64,000 nt of DNA. It comes from Deltaproteobacteria bacterium. Lineage in GTDB: Bacteria > Myxococcota_A > Polyangia > Polyangiales > Houyiibacteriaceae. The notes under the pieces were generated by a model. The model saw nothing but the letters and a program-made list of their open reading frames with translations, was not told where the DNA came from and did no database searches. The stretch is from NCBI GenBank assembly GCA_017644045.1, contig JAEPMI010000007.1, positions 248,001-312,000 on the forward strand, written 5' to 3'. The translations under genes and the position numbers were made by a program. Positions 43,542 through 52,940 of this stretch are shown piece by piece; positions within the stretch are counted from its first letter, which is position 1, and the number at the start of each line of letters is the position of its first letter.

Positions 43542-46076
43542 ATGAACCGACTCCGACTCGCCTTCGCTGCCGCGCTCGCTCTCGCCACGCTGGCCCCCGC
43601 CCACACCGACGCCGACGCCAACGGCGCCGCCACCCCGAGCGCGGGTGCGCTCCGAGCGCTCAGTCCGGATCGGACGCCGCTCGGGCAGTGCCCGCTCGAG
43701 CACACGGACGTGTCCATGGACGTGAGCGGCTCCACCGTCCACACGCGGGTCACGCAGCGCTTCAGCAACCCCTTCGACGAGCCGATCGAGGCCGTCTACG
43801 TCTTCCCGCTCCCCGAGAACGCCGCGGTCGACGCGATGCAGATGCGCATCGGCGACCGTGTCGTGCAGTCCCAGATCATGCGCCGTGAGGCCGCCCGCGA
43901 GACCTACGAGGCGGCGCGGAACCAGGGGCAGACCGCGAGCCTGCTCGAGCAGGAGCGGCCGAACATCTTCACCACCTCGGTCGCGAACATCCGACCCGGT
44001 CATCCGATCGAGGTGACCATGGAGTACGTCGCGACCGTGCCCTACGAGAGCGGCACCTACGAGCTCGCGTTCCCGATGACCGTCGGTCCGCGCTTCATCC
44101 CCGGTGAGCCCACCGGCGCCAGGGGCACTGGCTACGCGGCTGACACCGACCGGGTGCCCGACGCCTCGCGCATCACGCCGCCCGTCGCCCCGACCGGTCG
44201 GAGCGGCCACGACATCTCCGTTCGCGTGAATCTCGATGCGGGCATCGCCATGGCCATGCCGAGCTCGCCGAGCCACGACCTGAGCACGCGCCGCCTCGAC
44301 GATAGCCGCGTCCGCGTCGACCTCGCGAGCCACGACTCGATCCCCAACAAGGACTTCGTGCTGCGCTGGGAGGTCGCCCCCGAGCGCGTCTCGAGCGGTG
44401 TGCTCGCGCACCGGCCGGACGCGAGCGAGCCCGGATACCTGAGCCTGGTGCTCCACCCGAACCCGGCGCCGCCGACCGACGAGATCACCCCGAAGGAGAT
44501 CGTCTTCGTGCTCGACACCTCGGGCTCGATGAGCGGCCAGCCGATGGAGCTGAGCAAGCGGCTGATGCGGAATCTCATCAGCGATCTCCACCCGCGCGAC
44601 ACCTTCGGGGTGCTCCGCTACGACAGCAGCACCAGCGCACTCAGCCCGACGCCTCTCGAGAACACGCCGGCCAACCGTCAGCGCGCGCTCCAGTACGTCG
44701 AGAACCTCAGCGGCAGCGGCGGCACCGACGCGCTCGCCGGCGTTCGCGCGGCCTTCGACTACCCACGCGACACCGACCGGCTGCGCATCGTGGTCTTCCT
44801 CAGCGACGGCTACATCGGCAACGACCGCGAGATCCTCGCCGAGGTCCAGCGCCGCATCGGCGACGCCCGTCTCTTCGGCTTCGGGGTCGGCTCGAGCGTG
44901 AACCGCTACCTCCTCGAGGAGATGGGCCGCGTCGGCCGCGGCACCACCGCCATCGTGACCCTCGACCAGGATCCGGTGGCTCAGGTCGACGACTTCTACC
45001 ACCGACTGCAGAGCCCCTACCTCACCGACATCCGGGTCGACTGGGGCAACCTGCGCGTGCGCAGCACCTTCCCGGATCCGATCCCCGACCTCTTCGCGGG
45101 CCAGCCGCTCACGCTGCATGGTCGCTACCGCCGGGCGGGCACCGGCACCATCACGGTCCGCGGCCGGCTCGCCGGGCGCCCCTTCCGCCAGACCCTCGAG
45201 GTCACCCTCCCGGACGAGGAGCAGGACCACGCGGCCATCGCCTCGCTCTGGGCCCGCGCGCGCGTCGCCGAGCTCGAGCGCCAGATGCACGACGGACCGA
45301 ACGAGCGCCTCGAAGAGGAGCTGACGCAGGTCGCGCTCGACCACTCGCTGGTCACTCGCAAGACATCCTTCGTCGCCGTCGAGCGGCGCGTCGTGACCGA
45401 CCCCGAGGGCGGCCCGCCTCGTCTCGTCGCGGTGCCCGCCGAGCTTCCCGATGGCGTCTCCGCCGATGGCGTCTTCGGTAGCGACCTCTCCCTCGCGCGC
45501 TTCCAGCCCGGTGACCCCGAGCTGCGGGTCGAGGCGCCGTCGGACGCGCTCAGCGTCACGGCCGACTTCCCCTTCGGCGACACCAAGGAGCTCCACTTCG
45601 AGCCACGCCTCGGCAAGTGGACCACGCGCTTCCTGGTCCCGCGGGCGACGGCCGAGGGCAACTACCACATCCAGATCGTCATCACTCTCGCCGACGGAAC
45701 GCAGGAGCGACTGAGTCAGGCGTACACGGTCGACAGCTCCGCGCCGGACGTCGACGTCGAGCTCGTCGGCGACCCCAGCAGCGGCACGGTGCTGGTCGTC
45801 GCGAAGCAGCGCTTCACCGAAGCCGACCACGCGCTGCACGGCAACCGCCGCGTCGACATCCTCAGCGACGTCGCCCGGCTGCGCGTGACCCTCCCGAGCG
45901 GCGAGCGGCTCCAGCTCCGCATGGTCGAGCCGGGCCACTGGGAAGGCGAGCTCGCGGTCGCGGACGACGCCGACTCGGTCGAGCTCCGCGTCACCGCCTA
46001 CGACGTCGCTGGCAACCGCGGCACCCGCACCCACCGCTTCGAGGTCGCCGAGCTCGAAGAGGAGCGGAGCCAGTGA
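43542..46076 (+). CDS. VIT and VWA domain exported protein
   Basis: 844 residues. A signal peptide (MNRLRLAFAAALALATLAPA) is followed by a VIT domain (about 45-180: HTRVTQRFSNPFDEPIEAVY, FPLPENAAVDAMQMRIGD, MRREAARETYEAARNQGQ) and a von Willebrand A domain (about 315-490) with an intact MIDAS, VLDTSGSMSGQP. C-terminal 350 residues are beta-rich. This is the inter-alpha-trypsin-inhibitor-like layout of bacterial surface proteins that bind other proteins through metal. No sortase or PEP-CTERM anchor is visible. The ATG at 43542 is the start. It is coupled to the beta-propeller gene by GTGA. Confidence 0.92.
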   Translation: MNRLRLAFAAALALATLAPAHTDADANGAATPSAGALRALSPDRTPLGQCPLEHTDVSMDVSGSTVHTRVTQRFSNPFDEPIEAVYVFPLPENAAVDAMQMRIGDRVVQSQIMRREAARETYEAARNQGQTASLLEQERPNIFTTSVANIRPGHPIEVTMEYVATVPYESGTYELAFPMTVGPRFIPGEPTGARGTGYAADTDRVPDASRITPPVAPTGRSGHDISVRVNLDAGIAMAMPSSPSHDLSTRRLDDSRVRVDLASHDSIPNKDFVLRWEVAPERVSSGVLAHRPDASEPGYLSLVLHPNPAPPTDEITPKEIVFVLDTSGSMSGQPMELSKRLMRNLISDLHPRDTFGVLRYDSSTSALSPTPLENTPANRQRALQYVENLSGSGGTDALAGVRAAFDYPRDTDRLRIVVFLSDGYIGNDREILAEVQRRIGDARLFGFGVGSSVNRYLLEEMGRVGRGTTAIVTLDQDPVAQVDDFYHRLQSPYLTDIRVDWGNLRVRSTFPDPIPDLFAGQPLTLHGRYRRAGTGTITVRGRLAGRPFRQTLEVTLPDEEQDHAAIASLWARARVAELERQMHDGPNERLEEELTQVALDHSLVTRKTSFVAVERRVVTDPEGGPPRLVAVPAELPDGVSADGVFGSDLSLARFQPGDPELRVEAPSDALSVTADFPFGDTKELHFEPRLGKWTTRFLVPRATAEGNYHIQIVITLADGTQERLSQAYTVDSSAPDVDVELVGDPSSGTVLVVAKQRFTEADHALHGNRRVDILSDVARLRVTLPSGERLQLRMVEPGHWEGELAVADDADSVELRVTAYDVAGNRGTRTHRFEVAELEEERSQ

Positions 46077-47743
46077 GCCTGCTCGTCATCGCAGCTCAGG
46101 TGCTCGCCGTGCTCACCGGCACGGCGGACACCCGGGCACTGCACGCCGACCCCGATGGCACCGTCTGGGCGGGCACCACCGGCGGCCTGGTGCGAGGCGC
46201 GGGCGACTCGCGCGTCGTGTTCACGCCGGCCGACGGGCTGCCCGACGGCACCGTTCGCGCGCTGCTCCGCAAGGGTGACACGCTCTGGGTGGGCACCGAC
46301 CGCGGCGTCGCCGAGTGCACGACGGTCGGCAACGAGCTCCACATCGACTCGGTCCTCGGGCCACGCCTTCGCGTGGAGGCGCTCGCCATCCATGAAGGCA
46401 AGCTCTGGCTGGGGACCACCACCGGCTTGTACGTTCGCGAGGGCGACGCGCTGCGCCAGCTCCCGCGCTTCGAGCGGGTCACCGCCCTCGCGAGCGCTGG
46501 CGACTCGCTCTACGTGGCCAGCCCCGGCCGCGGCGTCTACCAGCTGCGCGGCCAGCGTCGCCGACGGCTGCGCGGTGATTCGCTCGCGTGGGACCTCGCG
46601 CTGGACGGCGACCAGCTCTGGGTCGCCACGAGCCGCGGGCTCGAGACCTACCGCGGCGCACGCCGCCTTCCATCGGCCGCCGTGCGCGGGTCGCGCCGCA
46701 TCCCGGGCCGAGACCTTCGCAGCGTCCGCATCCACGAGGGCGCGCCGGTGGTGGGCAGCTTCGGTGGTGGTGCTTGGCGCTTCGACGGACGCCGCTTCGT
46801 CGCGGCGCCCGGCATCGGGACCGACGCGCGGGTACAGGCGCTCGCGGTGGGACCGGAGGGCTGGATCGCCGGCACGCCCGACGGAGTCGTGGGTCACGGC
46901 GTGCCCACCCCGAGCGCCACGCTGCCCGACAACGATCTCAGCGCGCTCGCACGGACCCGCGAGGGCCTCTGGATCGGCACCTTCGACCACGGGCTGGTGC
47001 TCCTTCGCGCAGACGGGTCGTTCCAGACCTTCGACGAAGCCGGCGGTCTCCTCGACGATCGCGTGAACCGCCTGGCGGTCGACGCGGATGGCGAGCTCTG
47101 GGTCGCGACCGACCGCGGCGTCGTCGAGAGGCAGGGTCGGGGCTTCGAGCTGCGCGGTCTCCTCGATCGCCACGTCTTCGCCCTCGGCTTCGTCGACGGA
47201 GCCATCCACGCCGGCGCCGGCGCGGAGGTCTTCGCCTTCATCGACGGCTCCTTCCACCACGTCGACCAACCCGGCGAGCGCCCCCAGGACTTCGCCGAGC
47301 GCAGCGCCGGCGGCGTGCTCGTCGCGAGCGCCGAAGGGCTGGCGCAGCGCGCCGAGGGCCGCTGGGCCCTCACGACATCGGACGAGGGGCTGAGCGACGA
47401 CTGGGTCACGGCCGTCACCGTCGCGTCGGACGCGACCTACGTCGGGACCTACGCGAGCGGCGTGGCTCGGATGACCGAGGAGCGCGTCGAGGTACTGCGC
47501 GAGGACCTCTGGGTGAACGCCGGCGCCCTCGCCTGGCTGCCGAACCCGAGCGGTGACCACCTCCTCGCGGTGGGCACGCTGGACGACGGACTGTGGCTCC
47601 ACGCCACGGCCGATGCGGCGTGGGAGCGAATCGGCACTGCCCAGGGCCTCCCCGACGACGACGTCACGGCCCTGCTGAAGGACAGCGACGGAACGCTCTG
47701 GGTGGCCACCCGTGGGGGGCTCGCACACGTCGATCCGCGGTAG
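46073..47743 (+). CDS. Two-component-regulator-type beta-propeller protein
   Basis: 556 residues beginning at a GTG that overlaps the VIT-VWA stop. A weak signal (MSLLVIAAQVLAVLTG) precedes at least ten repeats of the Reg_prop kind: DGTVWAGTTGGLVR, GDTLWVGTDRGVAE, GELWVATDRGVVER, GTLWVATRGGLAH. Such repeats form a seven- to fourteen-bladed propeller normally found as the periplasmic sensor of hybrid kinases; here no kinase is fused. A role as binding partner of the VIT-VWA protein is inferred from coupling. Export is likely but the signal is marginal. Confidence 0.88.
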   Translation: MSLLVIAAQVLAVLTGTADTRALHADPDGTVWAGTTGGLVRGAGDSRVVFTPADGLPDGTVRALLRKGDTLWVGTDRGVAECTTVGNELHIDSVLGPRLRVEALAIHEGKLWLGTTTGLYVREGDALRQLPRFERVTALASAGDSLYVASPGRGVYQLRGQRRRRLRGDSLAWDLALDGDQLWVATSRGLETYRGARRLPSAAVRGSRRIPGRDLRSVRIHEGAPVVGSFGGGAWRFDGRRFVAAPGIGTDARVQALAVGPEGWIAGTPDGVVGHGVPTPSATLPDNDLSALARTREGLWIGTFDHGLVLLRADGSFQTFDEAGGLLDDRVNRLAVDADGELWVATDRGVVERQGRGFELRGLLDRHVFALGFVDGAIHAGAGAEVFAFIDGSFHHVDQPGERPQDFAERSAGGVLVASAEGLAQRAEGRWALTTSDEGLSDDWVTAVTVASDATYVGTYASGVARMTEERVEVLREDLWVNAGALAWLPNPSGDHLLAVGTLDDGLWLHATADAAWERIGTAQGLPDDDVTALLKDSDGTLWVATRGGLAHVDPR

Positions 47744-47886
47744 AAGCACGGACGTGGACCGAATCCCACGATCGAGGGGTACTCCCAACGCTTTGCGTCC
47801 CTTTCTGGAACAGCCATGCCCACGCGCAGCGACTGTATGGGTCGGCACGGCGTGTGCATCGAAGACGGCAGCCGAGCAAGGACGTC

Positions 47887-48795
47887 ATGGTCATGCCCCC
47901 CACCGAAACACGCCGCTTCCCTCCAACGGCCACGCCCGTCCCAGACACCCCCCATCGAGCGTGGGTCCAACCCGGCGACACCATCGGTGACCGCTACGTT
48001 GCCGTGCGACCACTGGGCAGCGGCGCCATGGGAAACCTATGGGTCGTGCGTCATCGGCTCTTGGGCACCCACCTGGCACTCAAGCTACTCAACGAGGGGT
48101 TCCGATCGGACGAGGCGATGCGGGCTCGCTTCAAGCGCGAGGCCCACGCGGCCGCCAGCGTCCGCCACCCGAGCATCGTCGAGCTGGTCGACTACCACAT
48201 CGACGACGACTTCGGCCCGTTCCTGGTCATGGAGTTGCTCGAGGGTGAGTCGCTCCGAGACCGAATCGATCGCGGGGGACCGCTCGGCCTCTCGGAGACC
48301 CTGTCGTGGATCGCACCCGTCGCCCGCGCGCTCGATGCCCTCCATGCCGGCGGCCTCCTCCACCGAGACGTGAAGCCCGCGAACATCGTGCGTGCCCCCG
48401 CGCCCGGCGGCGGACACGTCGTGAAGCTGGTCGACTTCGGGCTGGCCATTCGACGAGACGGTCGTGACCGGGTGACCAGCAAGGGGACGTTCCTCGGGAC
48501 TCCTCACTACATGGCGCCCGAGGTGGCGACCGGAAAGCCGGAGTCCGTCGCGAGCGACATCTACTCCCTCGCCGTCACGGCGTACGAGACCCTGACGGGT
48601 CGAGTTCCGTACGACTCGGATAGCCTCGTAGGGCTGATGAGTGCCAAGGCGGAAGCTCCACAGTCCCTCGAGACGCCCACCGGAATCCTCTTCTCGCTGC
48701 CCATTCAGCTCGCTTTCACCGTCGCATTGAGTGCCGACCCCCAGGCCCGGCCCGCCACCGCGTGCGAGCTCACCAACGCCCTCGGGTCGATGTAG
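47887..48795 (+). CDS. Serine/threonine protein kinase
   Basis: 302 residues, essentially a bare Hanks-type kinase domain: glycine loop LGSGAMGNLW, Lys in HLALKLL, HRDVKPANI, DFGLAIR, GTFLGTPHYMAPEV and SDIYSLAVTAYETLTG. It lacks the transmembrane helix and the PASTA or TPR sensor usually attached in this group, so it should be cytoplasmic with unknown input. The ATG at 47887 follows AAGGACGTC. Phosphothreonine readers such as the FHA cyclase in this window are possible downstream partners, but nothing in the sequence proves it. It follows the propeller gene after 143 bases. Confidence 0.92.
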   Translation: MVMPPTETRRFPPTATPVPDTPHRAWVQPGDTIGDRYVAVRPLGSGAMGNLWVVRHRLLGTHLALKLLNEGFRSDEAMRARFKREAHAAASVRHPSIVELVDYHIDDDFGPFLVMELLEGESLRDRIDRGGPLGLSETLSWIAPVARALDALHAGGLLHRDVKPANIVRAPAPGGGHVVKLVDFGLAIRRDGRDRVTSKGTFLGTPHYMAPEVATGKPESVASDIYSLAVTAYETLTGRVPYDSDSLVGLMSAKAEAPQSLETPTGILFSLPIQLAFTVALSADPQARPATACELTNALGSM

Positions 48796-48815
48796 ACCGA
48801 GCGCCGGCGCCGAGG

Positions 48816-49943
48816 TCAGGGGTTGGAGCGGAAGTGGAGCGCCACGAGCTCGATGCGGCCGTGGCGACCGCGTCCCCGGCCGCTGTCGATCGTGAACCCC
48901 ACCGGTCCGCGAAGCAGCTCCTGGATGAACGTCCGTTCGGTCCCGAAGGTGTCCAGCCCTGCGCCCGCCGATGGTGGGTCGAAGGTCGCCGTGAAGTGCG
49001 TGCCCACCCAGCGGCGATCCTCACGAATCGACAGGCTCCGGTAGCCGATGTGCCCGAAGAAGGTGATCGCCGAGTAGTCGAAGTCGTCCGGACCGTCGGT
49101 CCAGACCTCGCCATCGTCCAGCACTGCGCGCAGCTCGTAGTGCACCCAGTCGACGTCGGCGTCGGTCATGTAGCGCCGGAGATCCGCGACGCGGAAGAGG
49201 TCCGGCTCGACCACCCAGAACTCCATCTCCACCACGCCCTGCGAACGACCGACGGCATGACCTCGGACCTGGAAGGGCCGTGGCCAGCTCGAGCGATAGC
49301 TGATGGTGAGCTCACCGTGGATCCCGCCCTGCCCCACCGACGGGGCTGGGAACCCGCGGACCGGTAGGCCGCGGACCACCGGCGCCCGTCCATCCCGAAG
49401 GGTCACGTCCACGGTCCAGGGCGTCCGCACGCGGCGCAGCCCGTCGTCCGAGAGCGCCATCAGCGGGCCCCGGTAACGGACGGTGGCGGTGCGCCCCGCG
49501 AGCCGGTCGGTCAGGGCGTCGATGGTGGTCATGCCCGGACTGACGATGTGCGCGTTGAAGTCGTAGAAGCCGGAGACGTGGATCGCACCGTCTTCGAGGC
49601 GGCGGCCCTCCGTCGCGGTCCCCACGAAGCGGAAGCTGCCGTTCTGGAGGAAGGCCACGAGCCGCGTCCCGCGCGGGAAGCTCGCCTGACCGTCGCCGGG
49701 CGTGACCCGGATCACTCCGCTGAGTTGGCCGCGAAGCGCGCGCTCGACGCGCAACCGGTAGTGGGTGGCCGGGTGCGCCGGCGCGCCGCCTACCGGTCCG
49801 AGGAACGTGGCGATCACGACGTCGGTCGAAGAGGCGATCACGTCGTCGTAGGAGGTCAGCATCGGCTCGGCGCGCGCCTGCGAAGGCCCGAGGAGCGCCA
49901 GCGCCAGGCACGCGATCAGGAGACGGGTCGAAGCGGAGTCCAC
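48816..49943 (-). CDS. Unknown exported protein
   Basis: 375 residues starting at a GTG preceded by AGGATGAG. A signal peptide (STRLLIACLALALLGPSQARA) is followed by a beta-rich N-terminal part (SSTDVVIATFLGPV, HYRLRVERALRGQLSGVIRV) reminiscent of small extracytoplasmic beta-barrels, and a C-terminal part with no known family. It is convergent with the Ser/Thr kinase, 20 bases apart. Role unknown. Confidence 0.8.
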   Translation of the reverse strand: MDSASTRLLIACLALALLGPSQARAEPMLTSYDDVIASSTDVVIATFLGPVGGAPAHPATHYRLRVERALRGQLSGVIRVTPGDGQASFPRGTRLVAFLQNGSFRFVGTATEGRRLEDGAIHVSGFYDFNAHIVSPGMTTIDALTDRLAGRTATVRYRGPLMALSDDGLRRVRTPWTVDVTLRDGRAPVVRGLPVRGFPAPSVGQGGIHGELTISYRSSWPRPFQVRGHAVGRSQGVVEMEFWVVEPDLFRVADLRRYMTDADVDWVHYELRAVLDDGEVWTDGPDDFDYSAITFFGHIGYRSLSIREDRRWVGTHFTATFDPPSAGAGLDTFGTERTFIQELLRGPVGFTIDSGRGRGRHGRIELVALHFRSNP

Positions 49944-50005
49944 GTCTCATCCTACGCGCGAGGGCCCGAATCGATCCCACGCGCGCCGCCGGTCCGAGAG
50001 GCGCT

Positions 50006-51094
50006 ATGCTCTCGGCGTTGCGCTCGTCACCCAGCTGCCGCACGGCCTTCGCGGTCGGTGCTCTCCTCTTCGCGTGCGGCTCGACGAGCTCGCCGCCGAC
50101 CGAAGCGGTCCCGAGCCAGGAGCAGGCCGCGCCCAGGGCGCCGACCGCTGACGCGGTCTCTGCGTCACCCGGCACCTCCGCCTGGGCGCAGCTGGACGTC
50201 CCCCCGCTCCAGGACATCGCTGCCGAATCCTGGGGCACCTGCGGTTTCGACGACGATGGCGTGTACTGCTGGCGCTCGCATCCAGGCTCCGAGCTCTTTC
50301 GGCCACCACGCCGAGTGGTCGAGGGGCGCCCCCTCGCCATCGCCGTGCAGCGCGGCCTCTACGTGCTCGACGCGGCGGGCGAGCTGACCTTCCACGACCA
50401 CGACTCCGAGACCCGCCTGGGGCAGGTGGAGCTTCCCGGGGAGGGCCCGGTGGTCATGAGGGCCGCGGTCTGGCGCCCGAACCGCGCGCGCGAGGTGGTC
50501 TGTGTCGAGGCGGGCGAGCTCTGGTGTTTCCAGCTCAGCGCGTCGCTGCCGGCGAACTACCCGATCCACCAGGTGCGACTGACGGGCGCGACGCGGTGGG
50601 CGGTCGGTCCACGAGTGGCGCTCCAGCTCTCGAGCGGCTCGATCCGGACCATGAAGCGGTGGCCGGACGAGTGGATCGACCGCAACGATTGGCCCCTCGT
50701 CACCCTCGAAGGCCGCTCGAACCCGGAGCCGCTCGACCTCCAGCTCGACCCCGCGCCCCTCCGGCGAGGCCAGGCGACACTCGTCGAGTCGGAGGGGAGC
50801 GACTTCCTCGTGGTCACTCCGGCAGGGACCTTCGAGTGTGGGTACATCGGGACGAACCGCTACCACCCCGACGAGTTCGCTTGCGTCGAGCACCTGGCGC
50901 TGCCGCCCGACGTCTCGAGCGCGCACGATGGGCTCTACGTGGTGCGCCAGGCGGAGGCCGGTCTGGTCGACCTCGTGGATCGAGCGGGGACGCCGCTCTT
51001 CACCGGAGCGCGACGCTTCGCGTTCGAAGGCAACACGATCTACGCGCTCGAGCCCGATGGGCGTGTTCGCTTCGTCTCGCGCGCCGACCTCTGA
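50006..51094 (+). CDS. Unknown lipoprotein with RCC1-like motif
   Basis: 362 residues. Signal peptide with lipobox LFAC (Cys 24). After a Ser/Pro/Thr spacer comes SWGTCGFDDDGVYCWR, which matches one blade of the RCC1-type repeats common in myxobacterial secreted proteins; other blades are diverged (GELWCFQLS, AGTFECGYIG). A propeller fold is likely. It diverges from the exported protein gene. No function can be given. Confidence 0.75.
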   Translation: MLSALRSSPSCRTAFAVGALLFACGSTSSPPTEAVPSQEQAAPRAPTADAVSASPGTSAWAQLDVPPLQDIAAESWGTCGFDDDGVYCWRSHPGSELFRPPRRVVEGRPLAIAVQRGLYVLDAAGELTFHDHDSETRLGQVELPGEGPVVMRAAVWRPNRAREVVCVEAGELWCFQLSASLPANYPIHQVRLTGATRWAVGPRVALQLSSGSIRTMKRWPDEWIDRNDWPLVTLEGRSNPEPLDLQLDPAPLRRGQATLVESEGSDFLVVTPAGTFECGYIGTNRYHPDEFACVEHLALPPDVSSAHDGLYVVRQAEAGLVDLVDRAGTPLFTGARRFAFEGNTIYALEPDGRVRFVSRADL

Positions 51095-51147
51095 CGTTCG
51101 GAGTGTTCGCGCTTTCGCTCGGGCGTGTGGCGGGCTAGGCCTCGCCC

Positions 51148-51678
51148 ATGCCCCGCGGAACGAAGCTGCGCGCTGTCCCCCTCGAGTCGCCGCTGCGCGT
51201 CGTGCTCGTGGAACCAGAGATCCCGCCCAACACCGGGTCGGTCGCGCGGACCTGCGCGGCCACCGGGAGCGCGCTCCATCTCGTCGGCAAGCTCGGCTTC
51301 CGCATCGACGAGCAGGCGGTGCGGCGTGCGGGCCTCGACTACTGGCCGCTGGTGGACCTGCACCGGCACGAGAGCCTCGACGAGTTCGCCACCGAGCAGC
51401 CGGGGGCCCGCTGGCACCTGCTGGCGAGCGGCGCCACGCGCAGCATCTTCGATGCCGACATCCGCCCCGGGGACGCGCTGATCTTCGGCAAGGAGTCGGT
51501 CGGTCTCGACCCGACCCTGCTCGACGCCCACCCGGACCGCGTCTTCGGCATCCCGACCATGGGTCCGGTCCGGAGCCTGAACCTCTCCAACGCCGTGGCG
51601 ATCACGCTCTACGGCGCGCTGGCGAAGCTGGGCGCCCTCGACGAGACCTTCCTGGCCGACGACGCCGTCGGGAGCTGA
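51148..51678 (+). CDS. trmL: tRNA (cytidine(34)-2'-O)-methyltransferase TrmL
   Basis: 176 residues of the SPOUT class. TrmL methylates the ribose of the wobble nucleotide in tRNA-Leu anticodons. Motifs: PEIPPNTGSVARTCAATG, GFRIDEQAVRRAGLDYW, GDALIFGKESVGL and IPTMGPVRSLNLSNAVAI, which form the trefoil knot and SAM site. About 20 residues longer than the E. coli protein at the N terminus. A TAGGCC box at 51136-51141 lies just upstream. It converges on the next gene with 4 bases between stops. Confidence 0.95.
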   Translation: MPRGTKLRAVPLESPLRVVLVEPEIPPNTGSVARTCAATGSALHLVGKLGFRIDEQAVRRAGLDYWPLVDLHRHESLDEFATEQPGARWHLLASGATRSIFDADIRPGDALIFGKESVGLDPTLLDAHPDRVFGIPTMGPVRSLNLSNAVAITLYGALAKLGALDETFLADDAVGS

Positions 51679-51682
51679 CGCG

Positions 51683-52651
51683 TCAGCTGCCGACGAGGTC
51701 CATCGGCGCGCCGACCTCCAGCTCGCGGGCCCGCGCGACCAGTCGCTGCGCGAGCGCGACGTCCTGGAGCGCGAGACCGGTGGAGTCGAAGACGCTGAGC
51801 TTCTGACGGTCGGCCTTCACCTGCCCGGCCACCACCTGACCGAGGGTCCCTGCCAGCGAGTCCTCGCTGTACGACCCGTCGTGCAGCGGTACGTTGATCT
51901 CGCCGCTGTGGGTCGCTTGCTCCCGCTCGTCGATGAAGACCTGCGCGTCGTTCAGGATGGCGACCTGGAGCTCCTGCTTGCCTTCGGCGTCGGCGCCCAT
52001 CGCGTTGATGTGCGCGTGATCGGCGAGCCACTCGCGCTTCACGACCGGCTCTCGTGCAGGGGTCGTGGTGACCACGATGTCGGCGCCGCTGGCCTCCTCG
52101 ACGCTCACCGCGCGCCCACCGTGCCGCTCGGCCATGGCCTGCGCGCGCGCGTCCGTGAGATCGGAGAAGAGCGGCTCGAAGGTCTCGCCGAACACGGCTC
52201 GATGCGCGCTGAGCGCGTAGAACGACTGCACGCCCGACCCCACGAAGCCGACCGTCTTCGGGCTCTCGATCGCGAGCTCGCGCGAAGCCAACCCCGCCGC
52301 CGCTCCGGTGCGGAGCGCGGTCAGCAGGGTCGCATCGAGGATCGCGACCGGGAACGCCGTGGCCGGATCGCTGAGGATGTAGACGCCCATCACCGAAGGG
52401 AGCCCGTAGCGCTTCGGGTTCTCCGGATGGCTGTTCACCCACTTCACGCCGGCGGCGCCACCCATCGCTGCGGGCATCGCCCGAAAGTCCCCTTGGTGCT
52501 CGGGCAGGTCGAGATAGACCTTGGGGGGCATCTTGGCGTCACCGCTCGCCTGGGCAGCGAACGCCTCGGCCACGGCTTCGACGGCGTCACCCATGTCCGC
52601 GATCTGCTCGATCTGGGCGCGAGTGAGGATCCAGGTGCGGCGTGCAGTCAT
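51683..52651 (-). CDS. Ornithine cyclodeaminase / mu-crystallin family dehydrogenase
   Basis: 322 residues with the family signatures PPKVYLDLPEH, GVKWVNSHPENP, AILDATLLTALRTGAAAGLASREL, and the NAD(P) loop GFVGSGVQSFYALSAH, plus INAMGADAEGKQEL with the conserved Asp. Members include ornithine cyclodeaminase, archaeal alanine dehydrogenase and ketimine reductases; the substrate cannot be read from sequence. Start ATG at 52651. A candidate -10 (TATCCG) lies just upstream on the minus strand. Confidence 0.92.
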   Translation of the reverse strand: MTARRTWILTRAQIEQIADMGDAVEAVAEAFAAQASGDAKMPPKVYLDLPEHQGDFRAMPAAMGGAAGVKWVNSHPENPKRYGLPSVMGVYILSDPATAFPVAILDATLLTALRTGAAAGLASRELAIESPKTVGFVGSGVQSFYALSAHRAVFGETFEPLFSDLTDARAQAMAERHGGRAVSVEEASGADIVVTTTPAREPVVKREWLADHAHINAMGADAEGKQELQVAILNDAQVFIDEREQATHSGEINVPLHDGSYSEDSLAGTLGQVVAGQVKADRQKLSVFDSTGLALQDVALAQRLVARARELEVGAPMDLVGS

Positions 52652-52791
52652 GGCCAGCGGATAACACGGGTGGACCGAGGAAGGCGACGCCGAGGAGGCC
52701 GGCGACCGTGTACGGGCGGTCCGAAAGGCGTGAACACCCGTTTACGCGCCGAGACCAGATCGCGACGCTTTGACCACCTCGGCACGGGTAC

Positions 52792-52833
52792 TTCCGGGCA
52801 ATTCCCGGGAAATCGGGGCCGTTTTTCCCGGAA
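52792..52833. promoter_or_regulatory. TTCC(C)GG palindromes upstream of the sigma-54-like promoter
   Basis: TTCCGGG (52792-52798), a perfect 10-bp palindrome TTCCCGGGAA (52802-52811) and TTCCCGGAA (52825-52833) occur within 42 bases. They sit 30-75 bases upstream of the -24 element at 52864. This arrangement fits an enhancer-binding-protein site. Confidence 0.5.
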
Positions 52834-52863
52834 TTCGCCGTTCGAGCGCGGCCACCGGAGTTC

Positions 52864-52879
52864 TGGCACGATGATCGCA
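52864..52879 (+). promoter_or_regulatory. Sigma-54 (RpoN) promoter candidate
   Basis: TGGCACG, four bases, then TCGCA matches the sigma-54 consensus TGGCACG-N4-TTGCA at all but one fixed position. GG and GC are spaced exactly as required. Transcription would begin near 52890, giving a 50-base leader for the Cys-rich repeat lipoprotein at 52941. Confidence 0.65.
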
Positions 52880-52940
52880 AGGCAAATGAAGCGAGCCCTC
52901 CGGCCGTCCATGTCGGAGCCCGACTCAGGAGTCACTTTCG

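Noticed and set aside
43386-46034. A minus-strand open frame of about 880 codons
   Set aside because: Antisense to the VIT-VWA gene, with no domain and biased composition.
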